A stretch of DNA of 64,000 nucleotides from Podospora pseudoanserina (Eukaryota > Ascomycota > Sordariomycetes > Sordariales > Podosporaceae), in NCBI RefSeq assembly GCF_035222485.1, contig NC_085921.1, positions 3,224,001 to 3,288,000 of the forward strand. Direction: 5' to 3'. The translations under genes and the position numbers were made by a program. The notes below the pieces were generated by a model, which did not search any database, was not told the origin of the DNA, and was given only the letters and a program-made list of their open reading frames with translations. Shown here one piece after another: positions 34,626 to 46,171 of the stretch. Each line of letters starts with the position of its first letter. Position 1 is the stretch's first letter.

Positions 34626-35555
34626 CTAGTTAGCACATCCCTGTGATGAGATGAGCGTGTACAATGTGGCCTTGAACTTTCGCGCTTCTTCCGCATCGAA
34701 CGACACCACGTTGCTGGGGTCACGCTTCAAAAAAGATGAATGCAACACCATGCCAACCGAGTGAAGACTGGTTAGGGCATAGATATATCCCAGTCCTCCC
34801 ATCCCATTCCCCAGACTTTCCAGGGTATCGCTTCTCACCCCCCCACCCACGATCAGTTCCTGTCCGATCCTCGCCGTCTCGATAAGTACTTGCTTCAGAG
34901 CCTTGGTATTGTTGCTCGCATTTCCACAGCCACCGCTGGTAAGAACGGCCATCTCCTGTGTCTTTAACCACTCCAGGTCGTCCACCCACATCTCATCCCT
35001 GGAAGTTGAAATCACCAGATCGAAGGCTCGATGGAAGACACACTTGAAATCATCCCCTGCCAAATGCTTCAACTCAGCAGTTCTCACCCTGTCGACCACC
35101 AGCATCTGTGGGACCGAGCAAGATTGTCTCAGAACGCCAAACACAAACCCATCTCCCCGCTCTCTGCTCATGTGCTTCGACTCTTTGAACTTGCGTATAT
35201 CAGACTTCATCTGCTCGAACTCGGCATCTGAATAAACAAAGTCGGGCCCGAGCTTGGGTGCTCCGCAAGGTCGAATCATGATTCTGACAGGCACATCTTG
35301 GAGTCCGGCATGGTCAAGTGAGGCGTTGAGATGCTCGAGTTCCCAGGTGGATGGCGTAAGGCCATTTTGCTCTACATCAACTGTAGTCAATGCACAAAGT
35401 TCCCTGCCAAAGATACAGACATCGGATGACTACTTACCATAGGATCCAGTTCTGTTCAATTCCAGTCTTGTTTTGCCATTGAGCTTTTCTCCGACAGCCT
35501 TCACAGCAGCAACTCCATCACGGGGCCCAAAAATGGCAACTTCGATTCCGCTCAT
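34626..35555 (-). CDS. CutC-family protein (copper homeostasis)
   Basis: Exons on the minus strand 35555-35438 and 35371-34626, 287 residues; the 66-nt intron (GTAAGT...ATGTAG) joins RTGSY to EQNGLTP in phase 1. The protein is a CutC-type TIM barrel: LELNRTGSYEQNGLTPS near the N-terminus, IMIRPCGAP and FVYSDAEF, DGFVFGVL, VFHRAFD, LTSGGCGNA and IVGGGVRSDT. CutC was linked to copper tolerance in bacteria; its biochemical role in fungi is not settled. A further in-frame ATG at 35714 would add 53 residues, but the family normally starts at the MSGIEVAIFG seen here, so 35555 is preferred. No signal peptide is evident with that start, so a cytosolic location is likely. Confidence 0.9.
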
Positions 35556-36088
35556 CTTGGTTTTGGAGAGCTGGGAGGTTGCTTTGATGGTCAAGAAGGT
35601 GTGAGATCCGGATAGGGCTGGGTTCGAAAGCGGTTGATGTTTGGGAGAAGAATTTGGGCGAGGGGAATCGATTTTGAAGTTCCGTTGGCTCAACCAAAGT
35701 CCGGACCCTTCCATACCCGAACTTTATTTCCTCAGCGGACTAAGAGTGCACCTTCCTCCCCGACAAGAGAGGATACGACATCCGTTATCAGAAGCCACCC
35801 GACGCCAGGCAGCACCACCGGGGAGTGAGGGGTAAAAGTGTGGGGAAATACACACATGATGCATTGCAATCAAATCGTGCAACACCTGACCCAAGAAACA
35901 CAAACAACAAACAGAATGCCAAGCGAGTGCCCCTGAGCCCCTGAATCCTTTGTCAATTGGGTCTTTGGCACTCCGGCAAACACTTGGTCCACATTGCTCC
36001 CTCCTTCGTTTTTGAAAACCAACATCTTGAATGGGCTTTCCTCTCAAGCAGATTATCCATCTTCAAGCAGCCTTCCACTCTTCATAAC

Positions 36089-36127
36089 CACCAGGAAACT
36101 TCGTCCACCAGGAAACTTCGTCCACCA
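36089..36127. repeat. 17-bp tandem repeat
   Basis: Two perfect adjacent copies of CCACCAGGAAACTTCGT followed by a third partial copy (CCACCAG). Non-coding context. Confidence 0.85.
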
Positions 36128-36199
36128 GCGTGCGCATATCACGAACAAAGCTATTGCATCTCATAAAGACCAGAAACACTACCCTAAGATATGCCTAGT

Positions 36200-36797
36200 G
36201 GCAGTTGGAGGAGTGTACTTGCTCCAGATGGTAACTTTTTAAACCACTTCCCCGCTACCTCTTTGATGTTGCTCGAGAACCTCCCCATCATCCCCCCTGC
36301 GTTTAAACTCAAGAAGCAAAAAGTATGTCCCCGGAATCATTCGATTTTCGCCAGCACCGAGGGGTTTGGCCAGTTGTGGAAGAGACTGATGAATGGTGGG
36401 CTATTTGGGCGAGGCCCACTCACCTTCAAACTTCTTGCGGGCGAGTTCGCCGCCTGCCACTTGGGTTTCAAAAAAATCTCAGCCAAAGAAATAAAAAATC
36501 CAAGACGGAATATTTATAGAAGAAAAAAGAATAAAAAAAATAAAAATAAAAAAAAAGAGACAGGCTCACTTTCAGGAAATACATCACCAGCCTCCCGTCT
36601 GGGTCGATGGCTTCGATATAGGCGGTTTGGTCCCAATAACTGGAGCCACCAGGGATGATGTCGAGGAACGCTGTGCCTTTGGGCGCTGCGTCTTCGACTG
36701 CGGGGTCGATGGTTCGGATCCGGCTATGTTTGAGCAGATGTCCGCGAGGATTGAGCTGGTGTTCTGCCATGACTTTTGCCATGCCGGATTCTGCCAT
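36200..36797 (-). pseudogene. Fructosamine/ketosamine-3-kinase-like gene relic
   Basis: From the ATG at 36797 about 76 codons read well and match the N-terminus of fungal fructosamine-kinase (APH-fold) proteins: IDPAVEDAAPKGTAFL, GGSSYWDQTAYIEAIDPDG and YFLK. A possible intron with a GTGAGC donor follows; it is A/T-rich and includes the homopolymer tract near 36520. Beyond it come GGELARKKFEGEWAS, SLPQLAKPLG and PGTYFLLLEF, again family segments, but with a shifted frame, an in-frame stop and no splice pair that repairs the junction. The rest of the kinase, including the HGDLW catalytic loop, is absent from the following 600 bp. This looks like a truncated and decaying host gene. The enzyme family removes sugar adducts from glycated proteins. 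A misread two-exon gene is the alternative but is not favoured. Confidence 0.6.
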
Positions 36798-37881
36798 GTC
36801 GATCTTCTGTCACGGTTGGTGGTTGAAGTACTGAGTGAGAGCAACGAGACCTATCTAGCCACCTCAGGTACCTCCCTAGTTATACTCACAGGGCTGACAG
36901 CTTCTTAGCGGAATCTTGGTGCACTTTTGAAACACACGCCATTCTCGTGACTAGTTACTCTCTGTCGGATGGAGAGAATGTATGAAAGATATGTTGGCTC
37001 CCAAGTTATCGATGGGTCATACGAGCTACGCAGTGCCAAATAGGTATGCACCCTCGTGCCTGACGCATGTGGAAAATATCCTACAAGGGGGGACAACAGG
37101 AGATGGAATTGAAAAAAAAAATCGAATTGATCAATTGGGAAAAATAGAAGGTAAAGGGAAAAAAATACCATCAAAAAGCTCACCGAGCAGCCCACATTGG
37201 GGGTGCCCAGCTACGAAAACCTGTAAAGGCTTTACTTCGCCAAAAGCTCGGACGGACACCATTGGTACTCTTTAGTCCTTACCTAAATCGGTGCCGCGAC
37301 TCCCAATACTGCTATGCCATTTGGCAGGAGCCGAGTTGGGAGTCTCATTCGATGATCGAAAGGGCGCGAGAGTCGGTATATATACCGTGGGAGCAGGGAG
37401 CAAGTGCTCTCGGACGACAACCAACACCGAAAGAGCGTTGCTCTTGACACAGGACTCTGATGTTGTCCAGACCTAGTAGTTAAGAAGTATTAGAGTGCCT
37501 AAGCTGGGTCTGTCAATCAGGTAGGTAGCCATCAGTTTCGCTCCAAGTGCAAGTCAGTCTTGAAATTCCCGTCGACTCCTTTCCCCTTCGTCTCGATTGC
37601 GTGGCAGACATGACAGATTCTCCGCGGTGTAAACAATAAAGACGACACTTTCGAAGAATATTTATCTATACCTGCCATTAACTTTGCTGGGAAATGTCCG
37701 GTGATGCTCCGTAGGCTCATCACGAGTTGACGGTTCTCGCCCATACCGCATGTTACCTAAACAGCCAAGCAAGCAGAGAACAAACTAATCAAAGAGAGAT
37801 ATCAGTGACACTGAACTGATTTCCTCTCTTTTCTCACATCTTCAACATCCCAACCGACAGCATTTGTCGTCCACCCCGCCA

Positions 37882-37908
37882 CCTAACCCCAAGTGAAAAG
37901 GGTTAGGG
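37882..37908. promoter_or_regulatory. Inverted telobox-like pair
   Basis: CCTAACCC (37882-37889) and GGGTTAGG (37900-37907) form a perfect 8-bp inverted repeat around a 10-base loop. GGGTTAG boxes can bind Myb-type telomere-repeat factors. It lies about 140 bp downstream of the tRNA gene; function is unknown. Confidence 0.4.
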
Positions 37909-38045
37909 CTGCACATCCAACTCATCCCTAAGCCAAGCACGCCAGGGATCATCCCCTAACAACTCCCAAGTCTCCACCAACACAAAAAAGCGAGAAAAAA
38001 AGTTCAAAAGAACTCTTCCTTGTTGGAAGGACGCAAAAGTTTGGA

Positions 38046-38134
38046 CGATCCGCCCAGGGGTCGAACCTGGAACCTCCTGATTACTTGATCTTTTGGAATC
38101 GTAGTCAGACGCGCTGCCATTACGCCAGCGGACC
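38046..38134 (-). tRNA. tRNA-Arg(ACG) with a 17-nt intron
   Basis: The minus strand folds as a tRNA: acceptor GGTCCGC pairs with GCGGATC (one G-T wobble at position 2), discriminator G, T-arm CCAGG-TTCGACC-CCTGG, and anticodon stem TCTGA/TCAGG. The D-arm and anticodon-arm sequence (GGCGTAATGGCAGCGCGTCTGACT) closely resembles yeast tRNA-Arg. The anticodon loop is CT-ACG-A followed by an insert of 17 nt after position 37, the canonical eukaryotic tRNA intron site; if so the anticodon is ACG (Arg, CGU/CGC). A TTTT run 8-11 nt past the 3' end and longer T runs beyond it act as Pol III terminators. The A and B boxes are internal. The isotype is firm; the exact anticodon depends on the intron boundary. 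Confidence 0.88.
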
Positions 38135-38245
38135 TTGTTTTTTTTTTGGAGACTTGCCTAGAGGTTGAGTTTATGATGTCGACATGGCGGCAACAGTATA
38201 TGGTCAAATACTCCCACAATCCAATGCCACATCTATGTAATGATC

Positions 38246-39502
38246 CTACTCCTTATCTTTATACAGCTGCAGATAACTTGCTTTGAGCCTATCAAGAATG
38301 TCAGCAATAAGCTCGCGAAGTACCAACAAGAGCACTCACCTCATATGTAAATGCTCATCAGCAGTCAACACCTTCCTCTCGGCATACGGATTCCCCTGCT
38401 TCGCCTGCGCATCCCCCTCATGATTCCTAACCCTCTCACTCGGCACAGGCTCCAACAGCGTCGTCCCCACAGGGTGGCAGAAAAACGCAATCGAGTACCT
38501 CGGCTCCGTATCCGTCTCACCAGCCACAGACGCCTTGCCCGGACCAGGAAACACCACCCTGTGAACTGTGCTCCTGAGCAGCCCATTAGTCCAGTAAGAA
38601 AGCAAATCCCCGATGTTCAACAGGATAGGAGGGGAAGGATCATTCTCAGTCCCCGGTGGCACCACAGGAACAGGAGCCCACGTCTTCCCGTCTTGGGTCA
38701 GAATCTCCAGACCAGCCTGTCCCTTGAGGCGGAAGAGAAGGGTCATGGAACCGTAGTCAGAATGAGCCCCTGCGCGAACATCCTCCTCACGATTTGCGTC
38801 AGGGGTATCGGTGTGGGGCGGATAGTAGAGGAACCGGAGGATGGTTCCCGAAGCGCCCCTTTCGCGGAGGTGAGCGTTCTTAAAGAAGTCAGGGGGTGTG
38901 ACCTGAAGACCGATGCCAAGGAGGGTGTTGATCTTGAGGCAGAGGTTGTAGCAGAGCTCACGGAAGTCGTTGATCTGGCTTTCGTGAGCGGCTATGGTGG
39001 GTGGCATGGGTTGGTCGGCTTTGCCGTTGATGAACTCGCCAAAGTTGAAAGCCCTGGACCTACTGTGAGTGATGAAAGCTACGATATATTGGGAGGATTC
39101 TCACTCTTTGAAGTCACCGACCTGTTGCCTGTCAGTAGGAGGACGGTACATATCATCATGCGGCACTTACACGCTGGGTTGATGGATCCAATGTCTCATA
39201 CTGCATAGCAGACCAGCCACGGTTGTTCTTCTGAATAGCACATGCCTGCTTCTCTTCAAGTGGTGCTTTGAAGATCTTCCTGCCCTATGATGGTATGGTT
39301 AGATAAGCTTCAGACTCGGCTGTAAAGAAGATGGTACCATATCAAATGCGCCATGTACAGCATCGGCAGGAATATCTTTCCCTGTGTTCTTGATGTATAT
39401 GAAGCCATGTTCAATGGCAGCCTCCACGAGCTCCTTGGCCACCTGCTCCTGATTCTCCCCCGAGAGGTCAATGACGGGAATCTTTGCAACTTTGTTAGCC
39501 AT
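38246..39502 (-). CDS. 2-oxoglutarate/Fe(II) dioxygenase, isopenicillin-N-synthase-like
   Basis: Five exons on the minus strand: 39502-39338, 39284-39171, 39121-39105 (17 nt only), 39053-38340 and 38288-38246, coding 350 residues. The N-terminal DIOX_N region (KIPVIDLSGENQEQVAKEL, NNRGWSAMQYETLD) precedes the jelly-roll oxygenase domain. Iron ligands are His196 and Asp198 in AGAHSDYGSMTLL and His263 in STVHRVVF; Arg284 and Ser286 in EPRYSIAFF bind 2-oxoglutarate. The class includes fungal oxidases acting on small molecules; no secondary-metabolite cluster surrounds it here, so the substrate is open. The open frame continues upstream without an ATG, so the start at 39502 is chosen as the first ATG. 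The microexon is required to keep VGDFKE and the frame. Introns are 49-53 nt. Confidence 0.92.
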
Positions 39503-40492
39503 TGAAGCCGTCGTATACCGATCCTGATATGTTTGTCGAATGTGTCGTGTGTTCCCAGAGACAAATGTTTGTTGAGTTGGTTGTTGAGTCAGAAAAGGAG
39601 CCGCAGATCGGTCCCGACAGCCGCCGAATGGTCTAACACTAAGTTGCACTGATGATAAGGCAGCGAAGGATGTCAAATAGTTGGACTGGATCGTGTGTCA
39701 CGATGGAAGCCGGCACGATTCGTAGAGTCAGAAAGTAAATGGATAGTACATAGTCTTGAATTACGTAAACAATATTGCAAGAGCTCAGTTATCCCTCGGC
39801 ATCAAAGATAGATGATAACCGCCCTCTATCCATGAATGAGATCACATCTCCCGGCCGAATGCGGCCACTGTCGGGGTTGGAGTCTATTTGCAGGAAACGG
39901 GATTCAGAGACCCAGTTAGTGCAACGATATAGGGCTATCGCGTCGGGTGGTAGACGGTCCCGCCAGCTGATTCATGTAAGCAGTAGAAAGCGATTAAAGT
40001 GGGTCCGGCAGCACCACGTCACCCGCGAGTTTGGATCGCCAAAACGATAGAGGGCGACCTGGAAGCTTGGGGACGCGATGCCTTCGGGGGTGCTGCGTGC
40101 TGTGGCAGGCCAAGCTGCGGCAGGCTTCTGCGCCTCTTGTCTCCTGCTCCAAAATCCCATCATCACAAAATTCCTCGTCTCCAAGGCTAAATTGATTTAC
40201 TCCCCCGAGAATTCGCGCCCATCACCACTTGTTTTTCCCATTTTCCTCACATCCGAAGCAACTATCGTCATTTTGGCCTGCAGCCCCAGCCGAGCATTTT
40301 GATTGTCGTATTGGTCGCGCAGCAATTCCCACCCGCCCGGCGCTCGAGCCGTGACTTCATCTTCGAGTCTCTCCCTTTCCCTTTCTTCACCTGCGCCCCC
40401 GTCGCACCCACAAACCCACCCGCGAATCATTTCTCATCCCAACGCCCGCAGCCACAGTTGGTTGATTCCGCCAAACCTTTGTCGTCGCAGCC
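39503..40492. other. Divergent promoter region between the dioxygenase and IES1
   Basis: 990 bp. The half near IES1 (40300-40490) is pyrimidine-rich and is probably its leader. The rest shows no gene, no tRNA-like fold and no clear repeat. Confidence 0.5.
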
Positions 40493-42662
40493 ATGGCTGC
40501 GTCACCCAGCTCCGCCGTCGCCATGTCTGAGGTCGATGCCAGTTCACCACCACCCCAACACCACCATCACATCGAGAAGTCCTTCATGACGGTGGTCACC
40601 GACGACGACGGCGACACCAAGATGGCGACGGCTACCCCAGAACCAACCGAGACGCAGCCTCGGGGCAAGAAGCGCGCCCGTGATGATGGCCAGAATGGCA
40701 ACTCTATCATCGGCAAAGTCAGGCATTTGAAGAAGAACGATGGAGAGCCGCTCTGGCGCGAAGATATCCAATACGACTTTCTCAAGGCCGTCTTCGACAA
40801 CGAAGACAAGGTCTTCACCAACAGCTACGAACCACAACGTCTGGGCAAGCAATGCTTTGCCGACCTCTACATCGACACGATGGCCAGGAGTAGCAAGACC
40901 AGCAAGGTCCTTCGAGACAAGCTGCTTAGTGATCGCGCTGCCGCCAAGGGCATGGCCATGGTCTGCCTCCTGGTCAACATTGGTCGTATGAACACGACCC
41001 TTAATTGTACGTTACCGACATTGCTCTGGCGCCGAATCGTTGCTGACCATCCTCCTTGTCACAGTTTTCCCCGAGATGCGAGCCCAGCTCCGAACATACC
41101 ACGCCATTCCGTCCCTCCAAGCACAAGCAGATTCCAACGCATACAAGCAGCTCCAGGATGCGCCCAGGTTGAAGTCCATTTTGAAGGGCGGTATGGAGGA
41201 CCGGACAGAGCCCAACTCTCTTGATGCCGTCAAGGCCGTCAACGTGCCGAGAACCAACCCGGTCAACTTGCTGTTCCTGATCTGCAGCAACGCTACTAAG
41301 GTTGCTGAGCTGCACTTCCCGCCCGGCGGCGAGTTCCACGATCTCATCATGAAGAAGCAGTTCACCAGTGAGAGCCGCGCGAGGGCCTTTTTGTGGATCA
41401 TGTGGTTCTACCTGGAGTCCGACTTCACCGAGGAAGGATGCGAAGAGAACCCGTTCGGTGCCGGTGTGGACTACGGTGTTGATGTCGCCAATCAAGGAGT
41501 TCCACAGCTGGTGCTCATGTCGGAAGAGGAAATGGTACTCGAAAACGTCGATACAGAAGAGGAGAAGAGGTTCGGCCGAGAGAAGCAGGAGATGCGGCGG
41601 AAGATCATTGAGGCCGACCAACAGTTCATGGCAGAAAGCCAGACCAAACGAGGAGGTCGAGCTCGCGCCCTGGCTGGAGAGGAAGTTGGTCCGAGCACCG
41701 GCATCTTACCACGGATTCGCCCTTCTAAGCACGAGAGCGACCATGATAGTGTCAGGTCGACTCCGCCGCGTGCTTTGCTCGGCAGGCCATCTGTTGGTGC
41801 CAGCACTGGACGACGTGGTCCCCACTCACTGAAATATGTGGTCGATGGCTCGTCGCCTGGGGGCCCTCAGCTGGAAGGAATCGTTGCTCGGAAACCTCGA
41901 CCACCGACTGCTCACCAGATAGCTGTTGAGCGCAATAGAAATCAGCGTGTGGAGTACATCTTGGATCGTCGTCTCCGGAAATCCTATCACCAGGCCCGAA
42001 AGATTCGCCGTGTTGACGGGGCGATTATCCACGCTCTTCAGAGACTGGAGCAGCTGGACGATGAAGACCCATGGGAGGACAGCGAGGATGAAGACACGGT
42101 CAAGATCCACAAGGCGGCCATTGAAAACGCCGGGGTCAATGTTGATACTCACCACTTCCGGGAGAGGGGTTACGGCGGGCTGTGTCAGCTCAAGAATGAG
42201 ACAGATGACTTTGGCGAGCAGTTCCACGCGTACACTGCTACCCTTCGACGCGTCTCCCGACGGCTCACCCGCTGGGAGAACAGCGATGATCCAAACCTGG
42301 GGGTTATCGCGCCGATCAAGCGGCCAAAGGCGACGAATGGAACAGTCAATGGTGATGGTTCCGATGGGGAAGGTGACCAGTCACCTTCCAAGGAACCGAT
42401 CGACCCTGCCGAGACTGAGGACGAGGCGGAAATGATGTCGGGACGTCAGACCAAGACTGTGCGCCGTCCAAAGGCCAACGGGCTCAACAGGGGTGACACT
42501 AATGGTGACACGCCCATGGAGGAGGCCGACGACCTGGATGATGTGGATAGGGGGTTGCTCGGTCTGGGTGATGAGGATGAGGGTGATGGTCAGGGGGATG
42601 ATGATCTGGATGATGTTGAGAAGACGCTTCTTGGGTTGGATGGGGATTCGGACTCGGAGTAG
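40493..42662 (+). CDS. IES1: INO80 chromatin-remodelling complex subunit Ies1
   Basis: Exons 40493-41006 and 41065-42662, 703 residues; the 58-nt intron (GTACGT...TCACAG, with a CTGAC branch site) joins RMNTTLN to FFPEMRAQL. The conserved Ies1 block runs from about residue 75 to 260: VRHLKKNDGEPLWREDIQYDFL, SYEPQRLGKQCFADLYI, SSKTSKVLRDKLL, VCLLVNIGRMNTT and TYHAIPSLQ. Ies1 is a fungal-specific subunit of the nuclear INO80 nucleosome remodeler. The N-terminus holds a polar, His-containing low-complexity stretch with a basic nuclear-localisation-like RGKKRARDD. The C-terminal third is charged, with acidic DDLDDVDRGLLGLGD and DDLDDVEKTLLGLD repeats at the end. The first of two in-frame ATGs is used; the second (40523) would remove ten residues. 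Confidence 0.92.
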
Positions 42663-43381
42663 AAATCTGACTGTTTTTACCTTGGGCCGAAACCTGGGGT
42701 TTTTGTCGGTTTTTGCAAAAGTAATCAAAGAGGATAGACAGAGAAAAATGGGTGGATAAACAGACTACCACACACCCAATGCCTCCTCCATTTCTCATGA
42801 ACTGAGGAAAAGGGGGGTTGTGTATTACATTTCCTGGGGAGGGGAACTTTTCACTAGGCCTTGTTCGTCGGGATCAAAAAAGAATAAAACGGAGTTTTGG
42901 TAAGGGGATTTGCAAGGCGTTTGGGAGGGGTGGGTAAAGGAGGGCAGTTGCCCCTCGAAGGCTGGGCTGGAGAGGGCGCGGATGAGCCATGTTGCCCATC
43001 GACACCCCCCTGAAGGGCACTAGGATGGGGGAATCGGGTTCTTGCTTTCAGGTGTATACCACCTTTCCTTCATATTCAGCTAGCCAGCGAGAAGAAGAAT
43101 TACTGTCGTGATAGTTGATTAGTGTGGCAGAAACAACGTGCATTTTTGCTGTAACCTATCTTTTCAATGTTTATTCAGTGATTCCACTACCTGTACCGCA
43201 ACCTAACGAACAACTACTTCAACATTACAATCAACTCATCCCTCATTCCCTCCCATTCCCAGCCCCAGCCGCCGCAGGCCCAGGAGCACCAACCAACCAC
43301 CCAACCCCACTAACCAACGTCCCCATCGCCGCATTCTTCAACTGATCCCTCTTCCTCGCCCTCTGTTGTCCACCCTCCCCG
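42663..43381. other. Convergent spacer between IES1 and SEC39
   Basis: 719 bp with the 3' UTRs of both genes. The right part (43190-43381) is C-rich and runs into the equally C-rich 3' end of SEC39. No gene is seen. Confidence 0.5.
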
Positions 43382-46171
43382 TCATGACTTCCACCAGTAG
43401 GACTCACCACCTCCCTCCCCCGACCTAGCACTATCCATACTCCCCCTCTCGCTCCCATTCTTATCCCCCCCAGCCAAACCCCCACAACCCCCTCCCCAAC
43501 CCCCAGCGCCCCCCCCAGCAGCCCTCTGCAGCCCACTCAGCGCGCTCAAATTCCTCGGCGCCGTCAACCCCGTCGCCCTCGCCAAATCAAACAAACTCAT
43601 CGGCGCCTCCTCCTCCTTACTATCCCGTCCCCTACTGCTCCCACCAACCCGTGCTTGTTTTGCCTTGTTCGTACTGTTAAATCCCCCCGGCATGTTTGTG
43701 CCCGAGACACTATCCCCCCTCCAATCCCACTCCTCCTCCCTCTCCTCCTCCTGCCTAACCTTCACCTCCAGCTCCTCCTCCGCCCGTCGATAAACATTCA
43801 AAATCTCCTGCAGCGTCGCCCTCGGTGCGATCCTCAACGCAACGCTCAAACACTCAATCCTCTGCTCCAAGTGCCTAATCTCTTCGTTCGCGCTCCCGGT
43901 CCCAAAATGCGTCGGTTTAGTCGTCCTCGCCGTGCGCCGGTACTTCCCCGCCTGCAGCGCCACTCGCCACGAGTAATCATCTTTTTCTTGGCCGGTAGCA
44001 GGGGAATCGAGACGGGTTACGACAAAAGAGTAGGCTGTCTCAAAATCTTCTTCTGTTAAAGCCGCGTCGATGCACATGGCTGTGATGCGTTGAGACACCT
44101 GTTCTGGCGGGTGCGGGAGAGAGGATGTATGAGAGGAAGAAGGAGATTGTTTAACCAGCCCGGCTTGGACCATCCGGTTGCCCAGGTCGACAAAGTCCTG
44201 GAGCCGGGTGTATGATTTGGGGTTTTGCTCGAGGATTTTGCCAATGATGGAGATCGGATCCGAGTGCACCCGCAGGACAATAGGGGTGAAGGGTTCGCCT
44301 TGTTTGAGGACTAGACGGTATTCACTTAGGGTGTGGGTGGCTTGGAGGAGGGCCTCGACTTTTTGGGCGAGGGGGTGGGATTTGGGGAGAGTGGAGGGGA
44401 AGGCTTTGATTCTGAGGGAGGACTATTAGTATGGAGAAAGTGAGAGGAGTTGAGAAGGCGTTGGCTTACATCTCATCACACTTCTTGAGCCCACCGCGAG
44501 TGCGGTTGGGATTGGAAGCGTTGTCGTAGGCCGTCATGGCGGTGGCGTAGACCGTGTCTTGCAGCACCTTCTCGTCCAGGGGCCTGTCAGGGGCGTCTTC
44601 GTACAACGACCGCGCCAAGGAGTAGCCTTTCGGCAGTTAGTAAAGAGAAGAACAGAACCTAGAAGAAACAACCTACGTGTGTTGAAAAGCAACGCCTTGA
44701 GAATCTCAACCTCCAAAAACTCTTTTTTCAACTTGCTGAACACCCCCTTAGGAGTGGCCTCAAGAGACACCTCCTCAGCACCCCAATCCCGAAGCCAGAG
44801 AATCTCATTTCTCGCCCCCAACCAAAATTTATCGTCTGTCTTTGGGCCGTTGTGGTTGAGATGATGAATCAACTTACTGGCCTGTTCTTTCTGGTCACGT
44901 TCATCTTGTAACAAGGCGAGCTCTCCGGCTCTTCTAATGGTGCAAGCTTGGCCGGCATGGGTGAGAAGATGAGCACTGAGAATCAGTGCCTCCAAGAAAG
45001 CGACAGCAGAGTTGTCGGGCGCCGTCAAAATATTCGATGAAGCCAACAGATCATTCCGCATAAACGTCGCGGTTTTGGTGGAGATGATGTCCTCAGATAT
45101 TTGCTCGGCAAGGGGCGGCAGGAGTGCGACCGCTGAGGGAAAAGGGGGCAGCGGATCTAGACCACGGAGGTTCGCAACCTGAGCCGCGATACTATATGCC
45201 CCCTCAATCGCCTCAGATGACGCTTCCGGAAGCACATAGGCCGATGCCAATGCTGCCTGCGCATAGGCTCGCTGCACACGGTCTTGCTGTTGTTCTGTCA
45301 ACTCCAGCTTCCCCCAGCCGGCCAGGTCAGCATCTCCTGGACCACCCCACTGTTGAATAGCATTGACGGCCACCCTCCAGTTCTTTGACGCTTGCGTGGT
45401 GAGCCAGCGAAGAACCTCGTCGTATCCGGCACAAATCCCGTCGTCTTCCTCGCCGTTGGGAGAAACGATACTACGTCTCCTGGTCTTCCACTTCTTTTCG
45501 TCCACAAGCCATGGACCGATTAGACCCCGCAAGTCTCGTCCTACTACGGGCAAGTCCTCTTCCCTGGCTCCGGTCCGAGACAGTAACAGATTGACGGCAA
45601 CACGATCTGGGAGTTCCTGAAAAGCAGACAAGGTGTATTGAATTGGATCCTCTGGGTGGTATTCGCAGTTTCGTCGTAAAAGCGGCAAGATTGTCGAGAT
45701 CAAAAGGGTCCGCACGTATGCCGACTGATCCATGAACGGCAGCAACAAGGTCGGGAGCTCCGCGAGCAAGCCAGCCTCCTCGTCCACTTTGTATGACCTC
45801 CGGACAAGGAAGGAGGTGATAGGGTCATCCCCAACCTCTTTTGGTGTATCCTTGAAAGTCAAGGGCAGTAGTCGAAGCTTGCGCACCCGCTTTGTCGCAT
45901 CCCCCTCGGCTAGCGTCTCTACAGATGAAGCATCGACGTCATGGTTGGTGTTTTCTGAAAGTGTTCCCTTTTCGATCTTCTCGAGAAATCCGACGTATTT
46001 GGTTGATTGTAAGGTTTCGGGGAGGTATGTCAGGAGAATGCGCAACACCAGGTCTTTGCGCAGGACAGTGTCATGGCGGGCAGCAAGGACAGCCAAGCTA
46101 TCGATATCGGCCTGAACAGCAAAGTGCACGGCAAGGAGGACCAGCTTTGCCGGTGATAGTGAGAGGGTCAT
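43382..46171 (-). CDS. SEC39: SEC39, Dsl1/NAG tethering-complex subunit
   Basis: Three exons on the minus strand: 46171-44677, 44626-44470 and 44411-43382, 893 residues; introns are 50 nt (GTAGGT...GAAAG) and 58 nt (GTAAGC...CTCAG). The protein is almost wholly alpha-helical, as expected for the Sec39 family. Marker segments are AVQADIDSLAVLAARHD and LRILLTYLPETL at the N-terminus, LLPLTFKDTPKEVGDDPITSFLV, HPLAQKVEALLQATHTLSEYRL and DLGNRMVQAGLV. Sec39 with Dsl1 and Tip20 tethers COPI vesicles to ER SNAREs on the cytosolic ER face. The last 130 residues (Gly/Ser/Arg-rich, AGGGAGGWGGGCGG) are low complexity and probably disordered. The gene diverges from NDUFS5 across 450 bp. Confidence 0.92.

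Larger units (their letters stand above)
35556..38045. other. Gene-poor region, 2.5 kb
   Basis: This stretch holds a two-copy 17-bp tandem repeat, a fructosamine-kinase relic, A/T-rich tracts (36480-36560, 37110-37170), a 14-bp palindrome CGGTATATATACCG at 37374-37387 and an inverted telobox pair near 37890. No intact protein gene can be supported. Confidence 0.55.

Noticed and set aside
37261-37480. Possible dispersed 5S rRNA gene
   Set aside because: A few short stretches look superficially similar, but the conserved 5S boxes and terminal stem are absent.
38351-39208. 285-codon plus-strand open frame over the dioxygenase
   Set aside because: It lies antisense to exons that carry the complete HxD...H...RxS oxygenase signature and has no own family signal.
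43115-43345. Short plus-strand frame near the SEC39 3' end
   Set aside because: Pro/Ala-rich translation of the C-rich antisense of the SEC39 tail and flank; no independent evidence.
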